In this document: positions 45,200-53,874 of the stretch, piece after piece
Numbering within the stretch: the stretch's first letter is position 1
Layout: every line of letters starts with the position of its first letter
Origin: Pseudobutyrivibrio sp. 49
Lineage (GTDB): Bacteria > Bacillota > Clostridia > Lachnospirales > Lachnospiraceae
Length of the DNA: 64,000 nucleotides
Assembly: GCF_900100545.1 (NCBI RefSeq)
Contig: NZ_FNDP01000001.1
Location: 225,115 to 289,114, forward strand
Reading direction: 5' to 3'
Notes under the pieces: generated by a model
Databases searched by the model: none
Told to the model about the DNA's origin: nothing
What the model saw: the letters and a program-made list of their open reading frames with translations, nothing else
Position numbers and translations under genes: made by a program

Positions 45200-47323
45200 A
45201 TGAAAGACAAATTATTTGCAGTATTGCAGCGAGTTGGACGTTCATTCATGCTTCCAATCGCAATCCTTCCAGTAGCAGGTTTGCTTCTCGGAATCGGTGG
45301 TTCATTCACAAACTCAACAATGCTTGAGACATACCACCTCACATCAGTTTTAGGCCCAGGTACAGTAGGATATGCTATCCTTACAGTTATGAACGAGGCC
45401 GGTAACATTGTATTTGCTAACTTACCAATCATCTTTGCTATCGGTGTTGCAATCGGTATGGCAAAGAAGGAGAAGGAAGTAGCAGCTTTAGCAGCAGCTA
45501 TCGCTTTCTTTATCATGCACGCTTCAATCGGCGCTATGATCACAATCAATGGTGGAACAGAGGCAATGCTTGATGGTGCAACAACTTCAGTTTGCGGTAT
45601 CACATCATTACAGATGGGTGTATTTGGTGGTATGATCGTAGGTCTTGGTGTTGCTTCACTTCACAATAAGTATTACAAGATCCAGCTTCCACAGGTATTA
45701 TCATTCTTCGGTGGTACAAGATTCGTACCTATCATTTCAGGTTTGGTATACACAGCAGTTGGTATTTTAATGTTCTTCGTATGGCCATTTGTACAGCAGG
45801 GCATCTACGCAGTAGGTGGTGTTGTTCTTGCTTCTGGTTATGCAGGAACATGGGTATATGGTCTTATGGAAAGACTTCTTATTCCATTCGGTCTTCACCA
45901 CGTATTCTACCTTCCATTCTGGCAGACAGCTCTCGGTGGTACACTCGAGGTTAATGGTCAGATGATCGAAGGTGCACAGAACATTTTCTTTGCACAGCTT
46001 GGTGCACAGAACACAATTGATCACTTTGCAGTATCAGCTACAAGATTCATGTCTGGTAAGTTCCCATTCATGATCCTTGGTCTTCCTGGTGCAGCACTTG
46101 CTATGTACAGATGCGCTCTTCCTGAGAAGAAGAAGGAAGTAGGAGGTCTTCTCCTTTCAGCAGCTCTTACATCAATGCTTACAGGTATCACAGAGCCAAT
46201 CGAGTTCACATTCTTATTTGTAGCTCCAGCTCTTTACGGTATCCACTGTGTATTCGCTGGTGCATCTTACATGTTCATGCATATGCTCGGCGTTGGTGTT
46301 GGTATGACATTCTCAGGCGGTATCATTGACTTAATCCTCTTTGGTATTCTTCCTGGAAACTCTATGACATCATGGGTATGGGTACCAGTAGTAGGTGTAG
46401 GTTACTTTGTAGTTTACTATTTCCTTTTCACATTCCTTATCAAGAAGTTCGATCTTAAGACTCCTGGTAGAGATGCAGATGAAGAGGTTAAGCTTTACAG
46501 ACGTTCTGATTACAATGCTAAGAAGGAGTCTATGAATGACAACACTTCTGAGAAGATCTGTAACGGTCTTGGTGGTAAGGCTAACATCTCTGATGTTGAC
46601 TGCTGCGCAACAAGACTTCGTTGTACAGTAAAGAAGTCAGAGCTCGTAAACGATGCTATGCTTAAGGCTACAGGTGCTTCAGGTGTAGTTCACAAGGGTA
46701 ATGGTGTTCAGGTTATTTACGGACCACACGTTACAGTTATTAAGTCAAATCTTGAAGATTATCTTGAGACAGCTCCTAATGTTGAGTATAATGGAGCAAA
46801 TGATGCCGTTGCTGAGGAAGCAAAGGCAGTTGAGACAGCTGAGCCAACAGGTAAGGTTGTAAAGACAGTTATTCTTGGTAGCCCACTTACAGGTGTTGCT
46901 GCAGATTTAGCAGAGACTCCAGATGATGTTTTTGCTCAGAAGATGATGGGTGATGGTGCCGTTGTTACTCCTAAGGAGGGCAAGGTTGTAGCACCAGCTG
47001 ACGGAACAGTTGTATTCGTATTCGATACAAAGCATGCTATCGGATTCAAGACAGATGATGATGTAGCAATGCTTCTTCACTTTGGTATTGACACAGTTAA
47101 GCTTAAGGGTGAAGGCTTTAACGTTCATGTAACAAATGGACAGAAGGTAAAGAAGGGTGATGTACTTATGGAGGCAGACTTAGATTATATCTCTAAGAAC
47201 GCTCCTTCAATTGCCACACCAGTTCTTTGCACAGAGCTTAAGAGCAATCAGAAGCTTCGCCGCATTGCAAATGGCGATGTTAATGCAGGTGATGACTTAC
47301 TTGCAGTAGATTTTTACGAGTAA
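45200..47323 (+). CDS. PTS system Glc-family IICBA permease
   Basis: 707 residues. IIC (about 1-420) has the N-terminal LQRVGRSFMLPIAILPVAGLLLGIG and FGLHHVFYLPFWQ, and GITEPIEFTFLF. IIB (about 435-525) carries the phosphorylated Cys in DVDCCATRLRC. IIA (about 555-700) carries the phosphorylated His in LLHFGIDTVKLKGEGF. It imports and phosphorylates a hexose; glucose, N-acetylglucosamine and maltose cannot be told apart by eye. Downstream is a GlcT-like antiterminator, and the leader has a RAT/terminator. Confidence 0.93.
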   Translation: MKDKLFAVLQRVGRSFMLPIAILPVAGLLLGIGGSFTNSTMLETYHLTSVLGPGTVGYAILTVMNEAGNIVFANLPIIFAIGVAIGMAKKEKEVAALAAAIAFFIMHASIGAMITINGGTEAMLDGATTSVCGITSLQMGVFGGMIVGLGVASLHNKYYKIQLPQVLSFFGGTRFVPIISGLVYTAVGILMFFVWPFVQQGIYAVGGVVLASGYAGTWVYGLMERLLIPFGLHHVFYLPFWQTALGGTLEVNGQMIEGAQNIFFAQLGAQNTIDHFAVSATRFMSGKFPFMILGLPGAALAMYRCALPEKKKEVGGLLLSAALTSMLTGITEPIEFTFLFVAPALYGIHCVFAGASYMFMHMLGVGVGMTFSGGIIDLILFGILPGNSMTSWVWVPVVGVGYFVVYYFLFTFLIKKFDLKTPGRDADEEVKLYRRSDYNAKKESMNDNTSEKICNGLGGKANISDVDCCATRLRCTVKKSELVNDAMLKATGASGVVHKGNGVQVIYGPHVTVIKSNLEDYLETAPNVEYNGANDAVAEEAKAVETAEPTGKVVKTVILGSPLTGVAADLAETPDDVFAQKMMGDGAVVTPKEGKVVAPADGTVVFVFDTKHAIGFKTDDDVAMLLHFGIDTVKLKGEGFNVHVTNGQKVKKGDVLMEADLDYISKNAPSIATPVLCTELKSNQKLRRIANGDVNAGDDLLAVDFYE

Positions 47324-47339
47324 TCATTAAGGAGAAAAA

Positions 47340-48173
47340 ATGTACAGAATCGAGAAGGTCCTCAATCACAATGCGCTGATAGGTATCTTGGAAAACACAA
47401 CACAGGAGTATCTTATTCTCGGTAAGGGAATAGGATTCGGAAAACATATCAGTGAGATTATCGAGACTTCCGATGAGCATAAGATTTATTCTCTTAAGGA
47501 GTCTACCGAAAGAGGCGATAAAAAAGAGTTAGCAACCAGTATCGATCCTGTATATCTTGAGATTGCAAACGAGATTTTAGATGGCGCCGAGAAAGCATTT
47601 AAAACAATTGATCGTGATGTTTTGCTTCCTTTGGCAGACCATATCGAGTATGCAGTTAAAAGAAGTAAGAACAATGAGCAGCTTAAAAACCCCCTTACAG
47701 ATGATATCAGAGTTCTTTTTCATTCAGAGTTTAAAGTGGCAGAAGCAGCAAGGGAGATTTTGTCGAATCGTCTTGATGTCAATCTTACAGACGATGAGAT
47801 TGGATATATTGCACTTCATGTGCATTCATCTATTATGGATCAGGCAGTATCTCAGGCTATGCAAATGGCCGACGCTGTGAGACAGTGCGTGAGCATGGTA
47901 GAGAAAGAAACTGGAAAGAAGATAGATACTCAGTCATTATCTTATAACAGGTTGCTCAATCATATTCGTTATATGATTGCCCGTACTTTAAAGGGAGAGG
48001 TAATAAAGCTTGATATGAACGACTACATCAATGCCTCTGCCGCAAATTCATTTCAGGCAGCTACAAAAATCTGTAAAGAGCTTTCAAAAAGTCTTGGCCG
48101 AGATATTCATGATGCAGAGATTGGATATCTGGCTATGCATATTGAGAGAGTAGCTCTTGATGAAATGGATTAA
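47340..48173 (+). CDS. BglG/GlcT-type PRD antiterminator
   Basis: 277 residues. N-terminal CAT RNA-binding domain (about 1-56, MYRIEKVLNHNALIG...ENTTQEYLILGKGIGFGK), PRD1 (about 70-170, DHIEYAVKRSKNN, DEIGYIALHVHSS) and PRD2 (about 172-277, NHIRYMIAR, DAEIGYLAMHIERV). The PRD histidines are phosphorylated by the PTS to control activity. It should bind the RAT upstream of the PTS gene. GGAG is close to the ATG; 16 bases separate it from the PTS gene. Confidence 0.94.
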   Translation: MYRIEKVLNHNALIGILENTTQEYLILGKGIGFGKHISEIIETSDEHKIYSLKESTERGDKKELATSIDPVYLEIANEILDGAEKAFKTIDRDVLLPLADHIEYAVKRSKNNEQLKNPLTDDIRVLFHSEFKVAEAAREILSNRLDVNLTDDEIGYIALHVHSSIMDQAVSQAMQMADAVRQCVSMVEKETGKKIDTQSLSYNRLLNHIRYMIARTLKGEVIKLDMNDYINASAANSFQAATKICKELSKSLGRDIHDAEIGYLAMHIERVALDEMD

Positions 48174-48243
48174 TAATGTTGTTTAAATCCCTAAAAACAG
48201 TTCACATTTAATAATCCCGATTTTTATAATCGAAACTTTATCT

Positions 48244-48277
48244 AACCAGCTTATTGAAAAATAGGCTGGTTTTTTAA
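48244..48277 (+). terminator. Intrinsic terminator
   Basis: AACCAGC (48244-48250) pairs with GCTGGTT (48265-48271), with an inner TAT/ATA pairing, followed by a T-run. It ends the PTS operon. Confidence 0.85.
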
Positions 48278-48389
48278 TGATATTTTTTACCAATAGCAAA
48301 ATGTGAAGGAGTAGAAGTTTTAACAATAATGTGATAATATATATGTTTGTTGTAGAGAATTAAATTTTGTCAAAAAGGAAGGTATTATC

Positions 48390-49529
48390 ATGACAAAGAT
48401 TGATATAATTTCAGGTTTCCTGGGAGCAGGAAAGACTACTTACATTAAGAAAATGCTTGAAGAAGCTTATAAGGGAGAAAAGGTTGTCCTTATTGAAAAC
48501 GAGTTCGGCGAGGTTGGTATCGACGGCGGTTTCTTAAAGGATGCTGGTATCACAATATCAGAAATGAATTCTGGTTGTATTTGCTGTTCACTTGTTGGAG
48601 ATTTCGATAAGAATCTTCACGAGGTACTTGAAAAGTTCAGCCCAGATCGTATTCTTATTGAGCCATCTGGTGTTGGTAAGCTTTCAGATGTTATGACATC
48701 AGTTATTAAGCTTGAGGAGACAGCTGACGTTAAGCTTTGCGGTCTCGTTACAGTTGTTAATGCTCTTAAGGCCTCTAAGCAGATGAAGGCTTTTGGTGAG
48801 TTCTTCAACAATCAGATTGAATTTGCTACTACAATCGTTCTTTCACGTTCACAGACAGCTACAGAGGATCAGCTTGAGTTCTGTGTTAAGCAGATTCAGA
48901 AGCTTAATCCAAAGGCTGCTATTATTACAACTCCATGGGAGGAAATCACTGGCGAGAAGCTTCTTTCAGTTATGGAAGGACAGGACAATCTTGCAGTTGA
49001 TTTAAAGCATCTTGCTGAGGAAGCTCACGAGGAACATGAGCACGAGCATCACCATCATGACCATGAAGAGCATGACCACGAGCACGAGCATCATCATCAC
49101 GACCATGATGAGCATGACCATGAGCACGAGCATCATCATCACGATCATGATGAGCATGACCACGAGCATGAACATCATCATCACGACCATGGCGAGAATT
49201 GCACATGTGGTTGCCATGACCATGATCATGAGCATCATCACCATCATGCAGATGAAGTATTTAATACATGGGGCAAGGAGACACCTCATAAGTTTGAGAA
49301 GGCTACAATCGAGAAGGCTATGAAGGCATTTGCTAACACTACAGATTATGGTACAGTTATCCGCTCAAAGGGTATGGTTGAGTCTGTAGAGGGCGGCTGG
49401 ATTTATTTCGATTTTGTAGATGGAGAGTACGAGCTTAGAAGTGGTGAGCCTGACTACACAGGACGTCTTGTTGTAATCGGTGCAGATATTGATGAGCACA
49501 AGATTGAAGAACTTTTCGGCTTAGAGTAA
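48390..49529 (+). CDS. COG0523/CobW-family metal GTPase with histidine-rich repeat
   Basis: 379 residues. P-loop SGFLGAGKTTYIKKML (about 9-24), the family metal-binding SGCICCSL (about 61-68, CXCC), and EPSGVGKLSDV. Residues about 210-290 are a His/Asp/Glu-rich tandem repeat ending in CTCGCHDHDHEHHHHH. The C-terminal CobW_C domain spans about 295-377. COG0523 proteins are nucleotide-dependent metal chaperones, mostly for zinc, sometimes cobalt. The next gene is a second member. Confidence 0.9.
   Translation: MTKIDIISGFLGAGKTTYIKKMLEEAYKGEKVVLIENEFGEVGIDGGFLKDAGITISEMNSGCICCSLVGDFDKNLHEVLEKFSPDRILIEPSGVGKLSDVMTSVIKLEETADVKLCGLVTVVNALKASKQMKAFGEFFNNQIEFATTIVLSRSQTATEDQLEFCVKQIQKLNPKAAIITTPWEEITGEKLLSVMEGQDNLAVDLKHLAEEAHEEHEHEHHHHDHEEHDHEHEHHHHDHDEHDHEHEHHHHDHDEHDHEHEHHHHDHGENCTCGCHDHDHEHHHHHADEVFNTWGKETPHKFEKATIEKAMKAFANTTDYGTVIRSKGMVESVEGGWIYFDFVDGEYELRSGEPDYTGRLVVIGADIDEHKIEELFGLE
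49029..49193 (+). repeat. 42-bp tandem repeat encoding His-rich segment
   Basis: Three 42-base units (49068-49109, 49110-49151, 49152-49193), each coding for a variant of EHDHEHEHHHHDHD, preceded by a related 39-base unit (49029-49067). The frame is preserved. Copy number could vary between strains by replication slippage. Confidence 0.9.
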
Positions 49530-49551
49530 TACATTTTAGATAGAGGTTAGA

Positions 49552-50508
49552 ATGGCTAGAGATATACCAGTTTATGTTTTTACTGGATTCATGGATAGTG
49601 GAAAAACTACTCTTATCCAGGAGACATTGTTTGAAAATGACTTCGCTCAGGGCGGCGAAGATAAAATTCTCATCCTTTCTTGTGAGGATGGAGATGTTGA
49701 GTACGACATTGAAAAGCTTAAGACAATAAATGCAAAAGTAGCTACTATTGATTCTGAGGATGAGTTCAATCTTGAGAATCTCACACGTATCTCTAAGGAG
49801 TACGACCCTGATGTTATCTTCCTTGAGTACAATGGTACCTGGGGTGTAGATAAGATTTATGATGAGCCGCTTCCAGAAGGATGGGTGCCAGCACAGAGTC
49901 TTGCTACGGTAGATGCTACTACTTTTGAAAACTACCTTAATAATATGCGTACTATGATGATGGAACAGCTTTTTAAGGCAGAAGTAGTTATCTTCAATCG
50001 TTGTACAGAGGCTACACCAAAGTCTAAGTTTAGAGGTCAGATAAAATCTATGAACCGACCAGCTCAGATTGTTTATGAGCGTGCAGATGGTTCTATTGAT
50101 GATACTCCTGAGGAGCTTCCATTTGATTTAGATGCTGATGTAATCGATATTACAGATGCTGATTATGCACTTTGGTTTATGGATTGTATGGAAACACCTA
50201 AGAAGTACGATGGAAAGACAGTTCATTTTAGAGGTCTTGTTTATAATCCAAATGATAAGAAGCTTCGCAGAGATGTGTTTATTCCAGGTCGTTTCGCAAT
50301 GACTTGCTGTGTTGAGGATATTCAGTTCCTTGGTATGAAGTGTAAATGGGATAATGCAGCATCTCTTGGCCATAGAAGCTGGATTGATATTACAGCTACT
50401 ATTAAGGTTGAGTTCGCAAAGGAATACAAGGGTAAGGGTCCGGTTCTCTATCCTGTATCTGTAGAGCCAGCTGAGAAGCCAGAAGATGAGCTTGTATACT
50501 TTAGTTAA
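49552..50508 (+). CDS. COG0523-like GTPase with C-terminal DUF1980/TIGR03943-like domain
   Basis: 318 residues. P-loop FTGFMDSGKTTLIQETL (about 8-24). The CXCC metal motif of classical COG0523 proteins is absent; ILSCEDGDVEYD stands in its place. Residues about 215-310 (GKTVHFRGLVYNPNDKKLRR, FIPGRFAMTCCVEDIQFLG, KGPVLYPVSVEPAEKPEDE) resemble the soluble domain of DUF1980/TIGR03943 proteins, usually encoded beside a YcgR-type permease. The two-domain combination suggests a metal-handling partner for the preceding GTPase; the role is inference. Confidence 0.75.
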   Translation: MARDIPVYVFTGFMDSGKTTLIQETLFENDFAQGGEDKILILSCEDGDVEYDIEKLKTINAKVATIDSEDEFNLENLTRISKEYDPDVIFLEYNGTWGVDKIYDEPLPEGWVPAQSLATVDATTFENYLNNMRTMMMEQLFKAEVVIFNRCTEATPKSKFRGQIKSMNRPAQIVYERADGSIDDTPEELPFDLDADVIDITDADYALWFMDCMETPKKYDGKTVHFRGLVYNPNDKKLRRDVFIPGRFAMTCCVEDIQFLGMKCKWDNAASLGHRSWIDITATIKVEFAKEYKGKGPVLYPVSVEPAEKPEDELVYFS

Positions 50509-50512
50509 AAGA

Positions 50513-50536
50513 CTTCCCCGAAAGGGGAAGCTTTTT
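50513..50536 (+). terminator. Intrinsic terminator (REP-related hairpin)
   Basis: CTTCCCC (50513-50519), GAAA tetraloop, GGGGAAG (50524-50530), then C and T5. It resembles the second hairpin of the repeat in the end of cbiF. Confidence 0.8.
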
Positions 50537-50614
50537 GTTGCTTTAACACTTTACAAAACTAAAGAAATAAGATAAATTATTAGAAATTGGTAAAAAAGGG
50601 AAGGAGTCTTGTTT

Positions 50615-51505
50615 ATGTATCCAATCGTAAAGAAGGAAAAGCTTTCTGATAAGATTTTCCTTATGGTGGTTAAGGCACCACGAGTTGCTGACGGTTGCTT
50701 ACCAGGTCAGTTTATTATCGTAAAGATTGATGAGGAGGGTGAGCGTATTCCTCTTACAATTTGCGACTATGATAGAGCAGAGGGCACTATTACAATAGTA
50801 TTCCAGACAGTTGGAGCTTCTACAGAGCGTATGGCACTTCTTAATGAGGGAGATGCTTTCGCTGATTTTGTAGGCCCACTTGGACAGCCTTCAGAGCTTT
50901 GCCTTGAGGAAGATTTAGAAGAGACAAAAAAGAAGAGCATCGTCTTCATCGCAGGTGGTGTTGGTACAGCTCCAGTATATCCACAGGTTAAGTGGCTTAA
51001 GGAGCATGGTGTAAAGACTACAGTTATTATTGGTGCACGTTCTAAGGATATCCTTTTCTATGAGGATGAGATGCGTGAAGTAGCTGATGAACTTTACCTT
51101 GCAACAGATGACGGTAGCTACGGTTTCCATGGAAATGGTTGTCAGCAGCTTCAGGCACTTGTAGATTCTGGCAAGAAATATGACCACTGCGTAGCAATCG
51201 GTCCTATGATTATGATGAAATTTGTATGTCTCCTTACAAAGGAGCTTGGCATTCCTACAGTAGTTTCTATGAACCCAATTATGGTTGATGGAACAGGTAT
51301 GTGTGGAGCTTGCCGTCTTGTAGTTGGTGATGAAGTTAAGTTTGCTTGCGTAGATGGACCAGAGTTTGATGGTCACCTTGTAGACTTTGATCAGGCTATG
51401 GCCAGAGCAAAGCAGTACAAGACAGAAGAAGGTAGAGCACTTCTTAAGCAGCAGGAAGGCGATACACACCACGGCGGATGTGGAAATTGTGGAGGTGACA
51501 AGTAA
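50615..51505 (+). CDS. nfnA: NADH-dependent ferredoxin:NADP+ oxidoreductase small subunit NfnA (SudB-like)
   Basis: 296 residues from ATG 50615, with AAGGAG eight bases upstream (a TTG two codons earlier is less likely). FAD-binding domain with GQFIIVKI and ERIPLTICDYD, NAD-binding domain with FIAGGVGTAPVYPQ, and a [2Fe-2S]-binding C-terminal part with MCGACRLVVGDEVKFACVDG. The tail GGCGNCGGDK adds cysteines. With the next gene it forms the electron-bifurcating NfnAB complex that makes NADPH from NADH and reduced ferredoxin. One-base overlap with nfnB. Confidence 0.9.
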   Translation: MYPIVKKEKLSDKIFLMVVKAPRVADGCLPGQFIIVKIDEEGERIPLTICDYDRAEGTITIVFQTVGASTERMALLNEGDAFADFVGPLGQPSELCLEEDLEETKKKSIVFIAGGVGTAPVYPQVKWLKEHGVKTTVIIGARSKDILFYEDEMREVADELYLATDDGSYGFHGNGCQQLQALVDSGKKYDHCVAIGPMIMMKFVCLLTKELGIPTVVSMNPIMVDGTGMCGACRLVVGDEVKFACVDGPEFDGHLVDFDQAMARAKQYKTEEGRALLKQQEGDTHHGGCGNCGGDK

Positions 51506-52893
51506 TGGGAGACGTTTTAGTTAGAGTACCTATTTCAGAGCAGGACCCTAAGGTTCGTGCTACAAACTTCGAAGAGGTTTGTCTTGGATATACAGAGGAA
51601 GAGGCAGTAGAAGAGGCAGGACGTTGCCTTAACTGTAAGAAGCCTATGTGTGTAGGCGGCTGCCCAGTTTCTATTAATATTCCTGCTTTTATCGAGCAGG
51701 TTAAGGAGCGCAACTTCGAGAGAGCATACGAGATTATCTCTGAGTCATCAGCTCTTCCAGCAGTTTGCGGTCGTGTATGCCCACAGGAGTCACAGTGCGA
51801 AGGCAAGTGTATCCGTGGTATCAAGGGTGAGGCAGTAGCTATCGGTAAGCTTGAGCGTTTCGTTGCTGACTGGGCTCGAGAAAATGGAATTAAGCCAAAG
51901 AACACGTCTACTCCAAACGGACACAAGGTAGCTGTTATCGGTTCAGGCCCTTCAGGTCTTACAGCAGCTGGCGACCTTGCAAAGCTTGGTTATGATGTTA
52001 CTGTATTTGAGGCTCTTCACGAGATGGGTGGAGTACTTGTTTATGGTATTCCAGAGTTCCGTCTTCCAAAGGACAAGGTAGTTAAGGCTGAAGTTGAGAA
52101 CGTAAAGGCTCTCGGCGTTAAGTTCGAAAAGAACGTAATCATCGGTCGTTCAATCACAATCGATGAGCTTATGGAAAAGGAAGGCTTTGAGGCTGTATTC
52201 ATTGGCTCAGGTGCTGGACTTCCAATGTTTATGCATATCCCTGGTGAGCAGGCTAACGGAGTATTCTCAGCAAATGAGTACCTTACACGTAATAACCTTA
52301 TGAAGGCTTTCAAGGAAGGTTATGATACACCAATCGCTCGCGGCAAGAAGGTCGTAGTAGTTGGTGGTGGTAACGTAGCTATGGATGCTGCTCGTACAGC
52401 CCTTCGTCTTGGCGCTGAGGTTCACGTTGTATACCGTCGTTCTGAGGCAGAGCTTCCAGCAAGAGCAGAGGAAGTACATCACGCTAAGGAAGAGGGCGTT
52501 ATCTTTGATCTTCTTCAGAATCCAGTTGAAATCCTTGTTAATGAGGAAGGTAGCGTTCGTGGATGCAAGATTATCAAGATGGAGCTTGGCGAGCCAGATG
52601 CTTCAGGTCGTCGTCGTCCAGTAGAGATTCCAGGTTCAGAGTACGAAATCGAGTGTGACACAGTTATCATGTCACTTGGTACATCTCCAAACCCACTTAT
52701 CTCTAGCACAACAGTTGGTCTTGATACAAACAAGAAGGGTTGCCTCATCGCTACAGAGCAGGGTGCAACTACAAAAGATGCCGTATTCGCAGGTGGTGAT
52801 GCCGTAACAGGTGCCGCTACTGTAATCCTCGCCATGGGCGCAGGCAAGACAGCAGCCGCAGCTATCGACGAGTACTTCAAGTCTAAGAACTAA
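51505..52893 (+). CDS. nfnB: NfnB, large subunit (GltD-like flavoprotein)
   Basis: 462 residues. N-terminal [4Fe-4S] cluster region CLNCKKPMCVGGCPVSINIPAFI and AVCGRVCPQESQCEGKC, then FAD-binding AVIGSGPSGLTAAGDLAKLGYDVTVFEA (about 142-169) and NADPH-binding VVVVGGGNVAMDAARTALRLGAEV. TEQGATTKDAVFAGGDAVTGAATVILAMGAGKTAA is family-typical. Often annotated as NADPH-dependent glutamate synthase small chain or gltA; the pairing with NfnA points to NfnB. Confidence 0.92.
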   Translation: MGDVLVRVPISEQDPKVRATNFEEVCLGYTEEEAVEEAGRCLNCKKPMCVGGCPVSINIPAFIEQVKERNFERAYEIISESSALPAVCGRVCPQESQCEGKCIRGIKGEAVAIGKLERFVADWARENGIKPKNTSTPNGHKVAVIGSGPSGLTAAGDLAKLGYDVTVFEALHEMGGVLVYGIPEFRLPKDKVVKAEVENVKALGVKFEKNVIIGRSITIDELMEKEGFEAVFIGSGAGLPMFMHIPGEQANGVFSANEYLTRNNLMKAFKEGYDTPIARGKKVVVVGGGNVAMDAARTALRLGAEVHVVYRRSEAELPARAEEVHHAKEEGVIFDLLQNPVEILVNEEGSVRGCKIIKMELGEPDASGRRRPVEIPGSEYEIECDTVIMSLGTSPNPLISSTTVGLDTNKKGCLIATEQGATTKDAVFAGGDAVTGAATVILAMGAGKTAAAAIDEYFKSKN

Positions 52894-52911
52894 ACTAATA
52901 TCAAATATATG

Positions 52912-52947
52912 GCGGTCTCTGGAAAATCTCCGGAGGCCGCTTTTTTT
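52912..52947 (+). terminator. Terminator of nfnAB in the left arm of the inverted repeat
   Basis: An 11-bp stem (52912-52922 with 52930-52940, two G-T pairs), 7-base loop and T7. It is part of the left arm and points into the repeat. Confidence 0.88.
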
Positions 52948-53578
52948 AATTCTTTCCCCAGCCACACTCTAATTAATTATTCAATAGACTCTAGGAGGGC
53001 CACACTCCCCACCACCAACTACGCAATCACAGAATTATGATTTTCTAAATACTGCGTTTCGCTTTTTTATTAATTGGTGTCTTTTCAATTCTTTGCACTT
53101 CTGCCAAGAATGTGTGCTTAACACAGACATGAAATATAATTTAAGAATTATTCTCCAAAATTTTTGTTGAAGGTTGCTGGATATTTGGAGTGAGCTTAGT
53201 AGAACTAAAAGAGATATTTGAATTGTAAGGGCAGCTGCCGCTAGGACGGCGGCAGCAGTGGTCACTTGAAACAGGACGTTGAATGTGCCACGGTGCCCTT
53301 ACAAACAAATATCTCTTTTTAAGTTCTACTTAGCAAACGGAATATGAAAGCAACCTCAACAAACAACTTTGGAGAATACTTATAGATAAAACATGTCTGT
53401 GGAAAGCACAGCATTCTCTTCGAAGTGCAAAACCAATGAAAAGACACCAATAAAAGCTCAACCAGCAGTATTAAGAAAATCTATAATTCTGCTCAAATGC
53501 TTTAGTTGGTGGTGGGGAGTGTGGGCCTCCTAGAGTCTATAGTTAAAGTAGAGGAAGAGTGTGACTGGGAGAGGATAC

Positions 53579-53608
53579 AAAAAAGCGGCCACCATAAAAG
53601 GTGACCGC
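53579..53608 (-). terminator. Terminator of the small minus-strand gene in the right arm
   Basis: Read on the minus strand, GCGGTCACC and GGTGGCCGC form a hairpin (complement of 53585-53608) followed by T6 (complement of 53579-53584). It points into the repeat from the other side. Confidence 0.85.
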
Positions 53609-53621
53609 CATATATTTGATA

Positions 53622-53753
53622 TTAGTCTTCGTACTGACCAAATGCATACTTGAAGAAAGATACTGGCTCCTTGCCCTCGTTTCTCTTATTTTTGCAATAT
53701 TTTTCATAATCTGAATAAATTGTGTACATCTGGAATGATACTTCTTCGAACAT
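53622..53753 (-). CDS. Small protein, 43 residues, unknown
   Basis: Minus-strand frame starting at 53753 with a strong AGGAGG six to eight bases upstream and ending at the TAA complementary to 53622-53624. The product starts MFEEVSFQMYTIYSDYEKYC and ends FFKYAFGQYED: charged and aromatic, no signal peptide or membrane helix, one Cys. A terminator follows directly. The good ribosome site and terminator support a real gene, but I recognise no family. Its stop codon lies inside the outer arm of the inverted repeat. Confidence 0.65.
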   Translation of the reverse strand: MFEEVSFQMYTIYSDYEKYCKNKRNEGKEPVSFFKYAFGQYED

Positions 53754-53874
53754 TCTTATTTCCTCCTATAAACTCTCTTTTTCTTAATCAACAGGGACAT
53801 GATAAACCTATGGTTGTGCTTTGTCAACAAAAACATTGTTAATATATTGTGAAAAATGGACAAACCTATTTCTA

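Larger units (their letters stand above)
52894..53626. repeat. 733-bp imperfect inverted repeat with structured centre
   Basis: The stretch from the nfnB stop to the 3' end of a small minus-strand gene folds on itself. The outermost 24 bases (52894-52917 and 53603-53626) are perfectly complementary. A 38-base block (52984-53021 versus 53503-53540) matches at 37 positions. Further shared blocks run to TGTAAGGGCA/TGCCCTTACA (53224-53233, 53294-53303). Inside that stem are a GC-rich hairpin GCTGCCGC/GCGGCAGC (53234-53256) and a second hairpin GTGG..CCAC (53258-53291), giving a three-way junction. The arms differ by many small substitutions and indels. No open frame of quality lies here. No known RNA or transposon family was recognised. 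Confidence 0.9.

Noticed and set aside
49029-49193. CRISPR-like or mobile tandem repeat
   Set aside because: Contiguous in-frame coding repeat without spacers, giving a His-rich protein segment.
53035-53265. 76-codon minus-strand open frame in the inverted repeat
   Set aside because: No convincing ribosome site, low-complexity start, and it lies in the paired arm and centre of the repeat; base pairing explains the sequence better.
52894-53626. Invertible promoter or phase-variation cassette
   Set aside because: The arms are diverged rather than identical, no recombinase gene is nearby, and no promoter was recognised in the interior.
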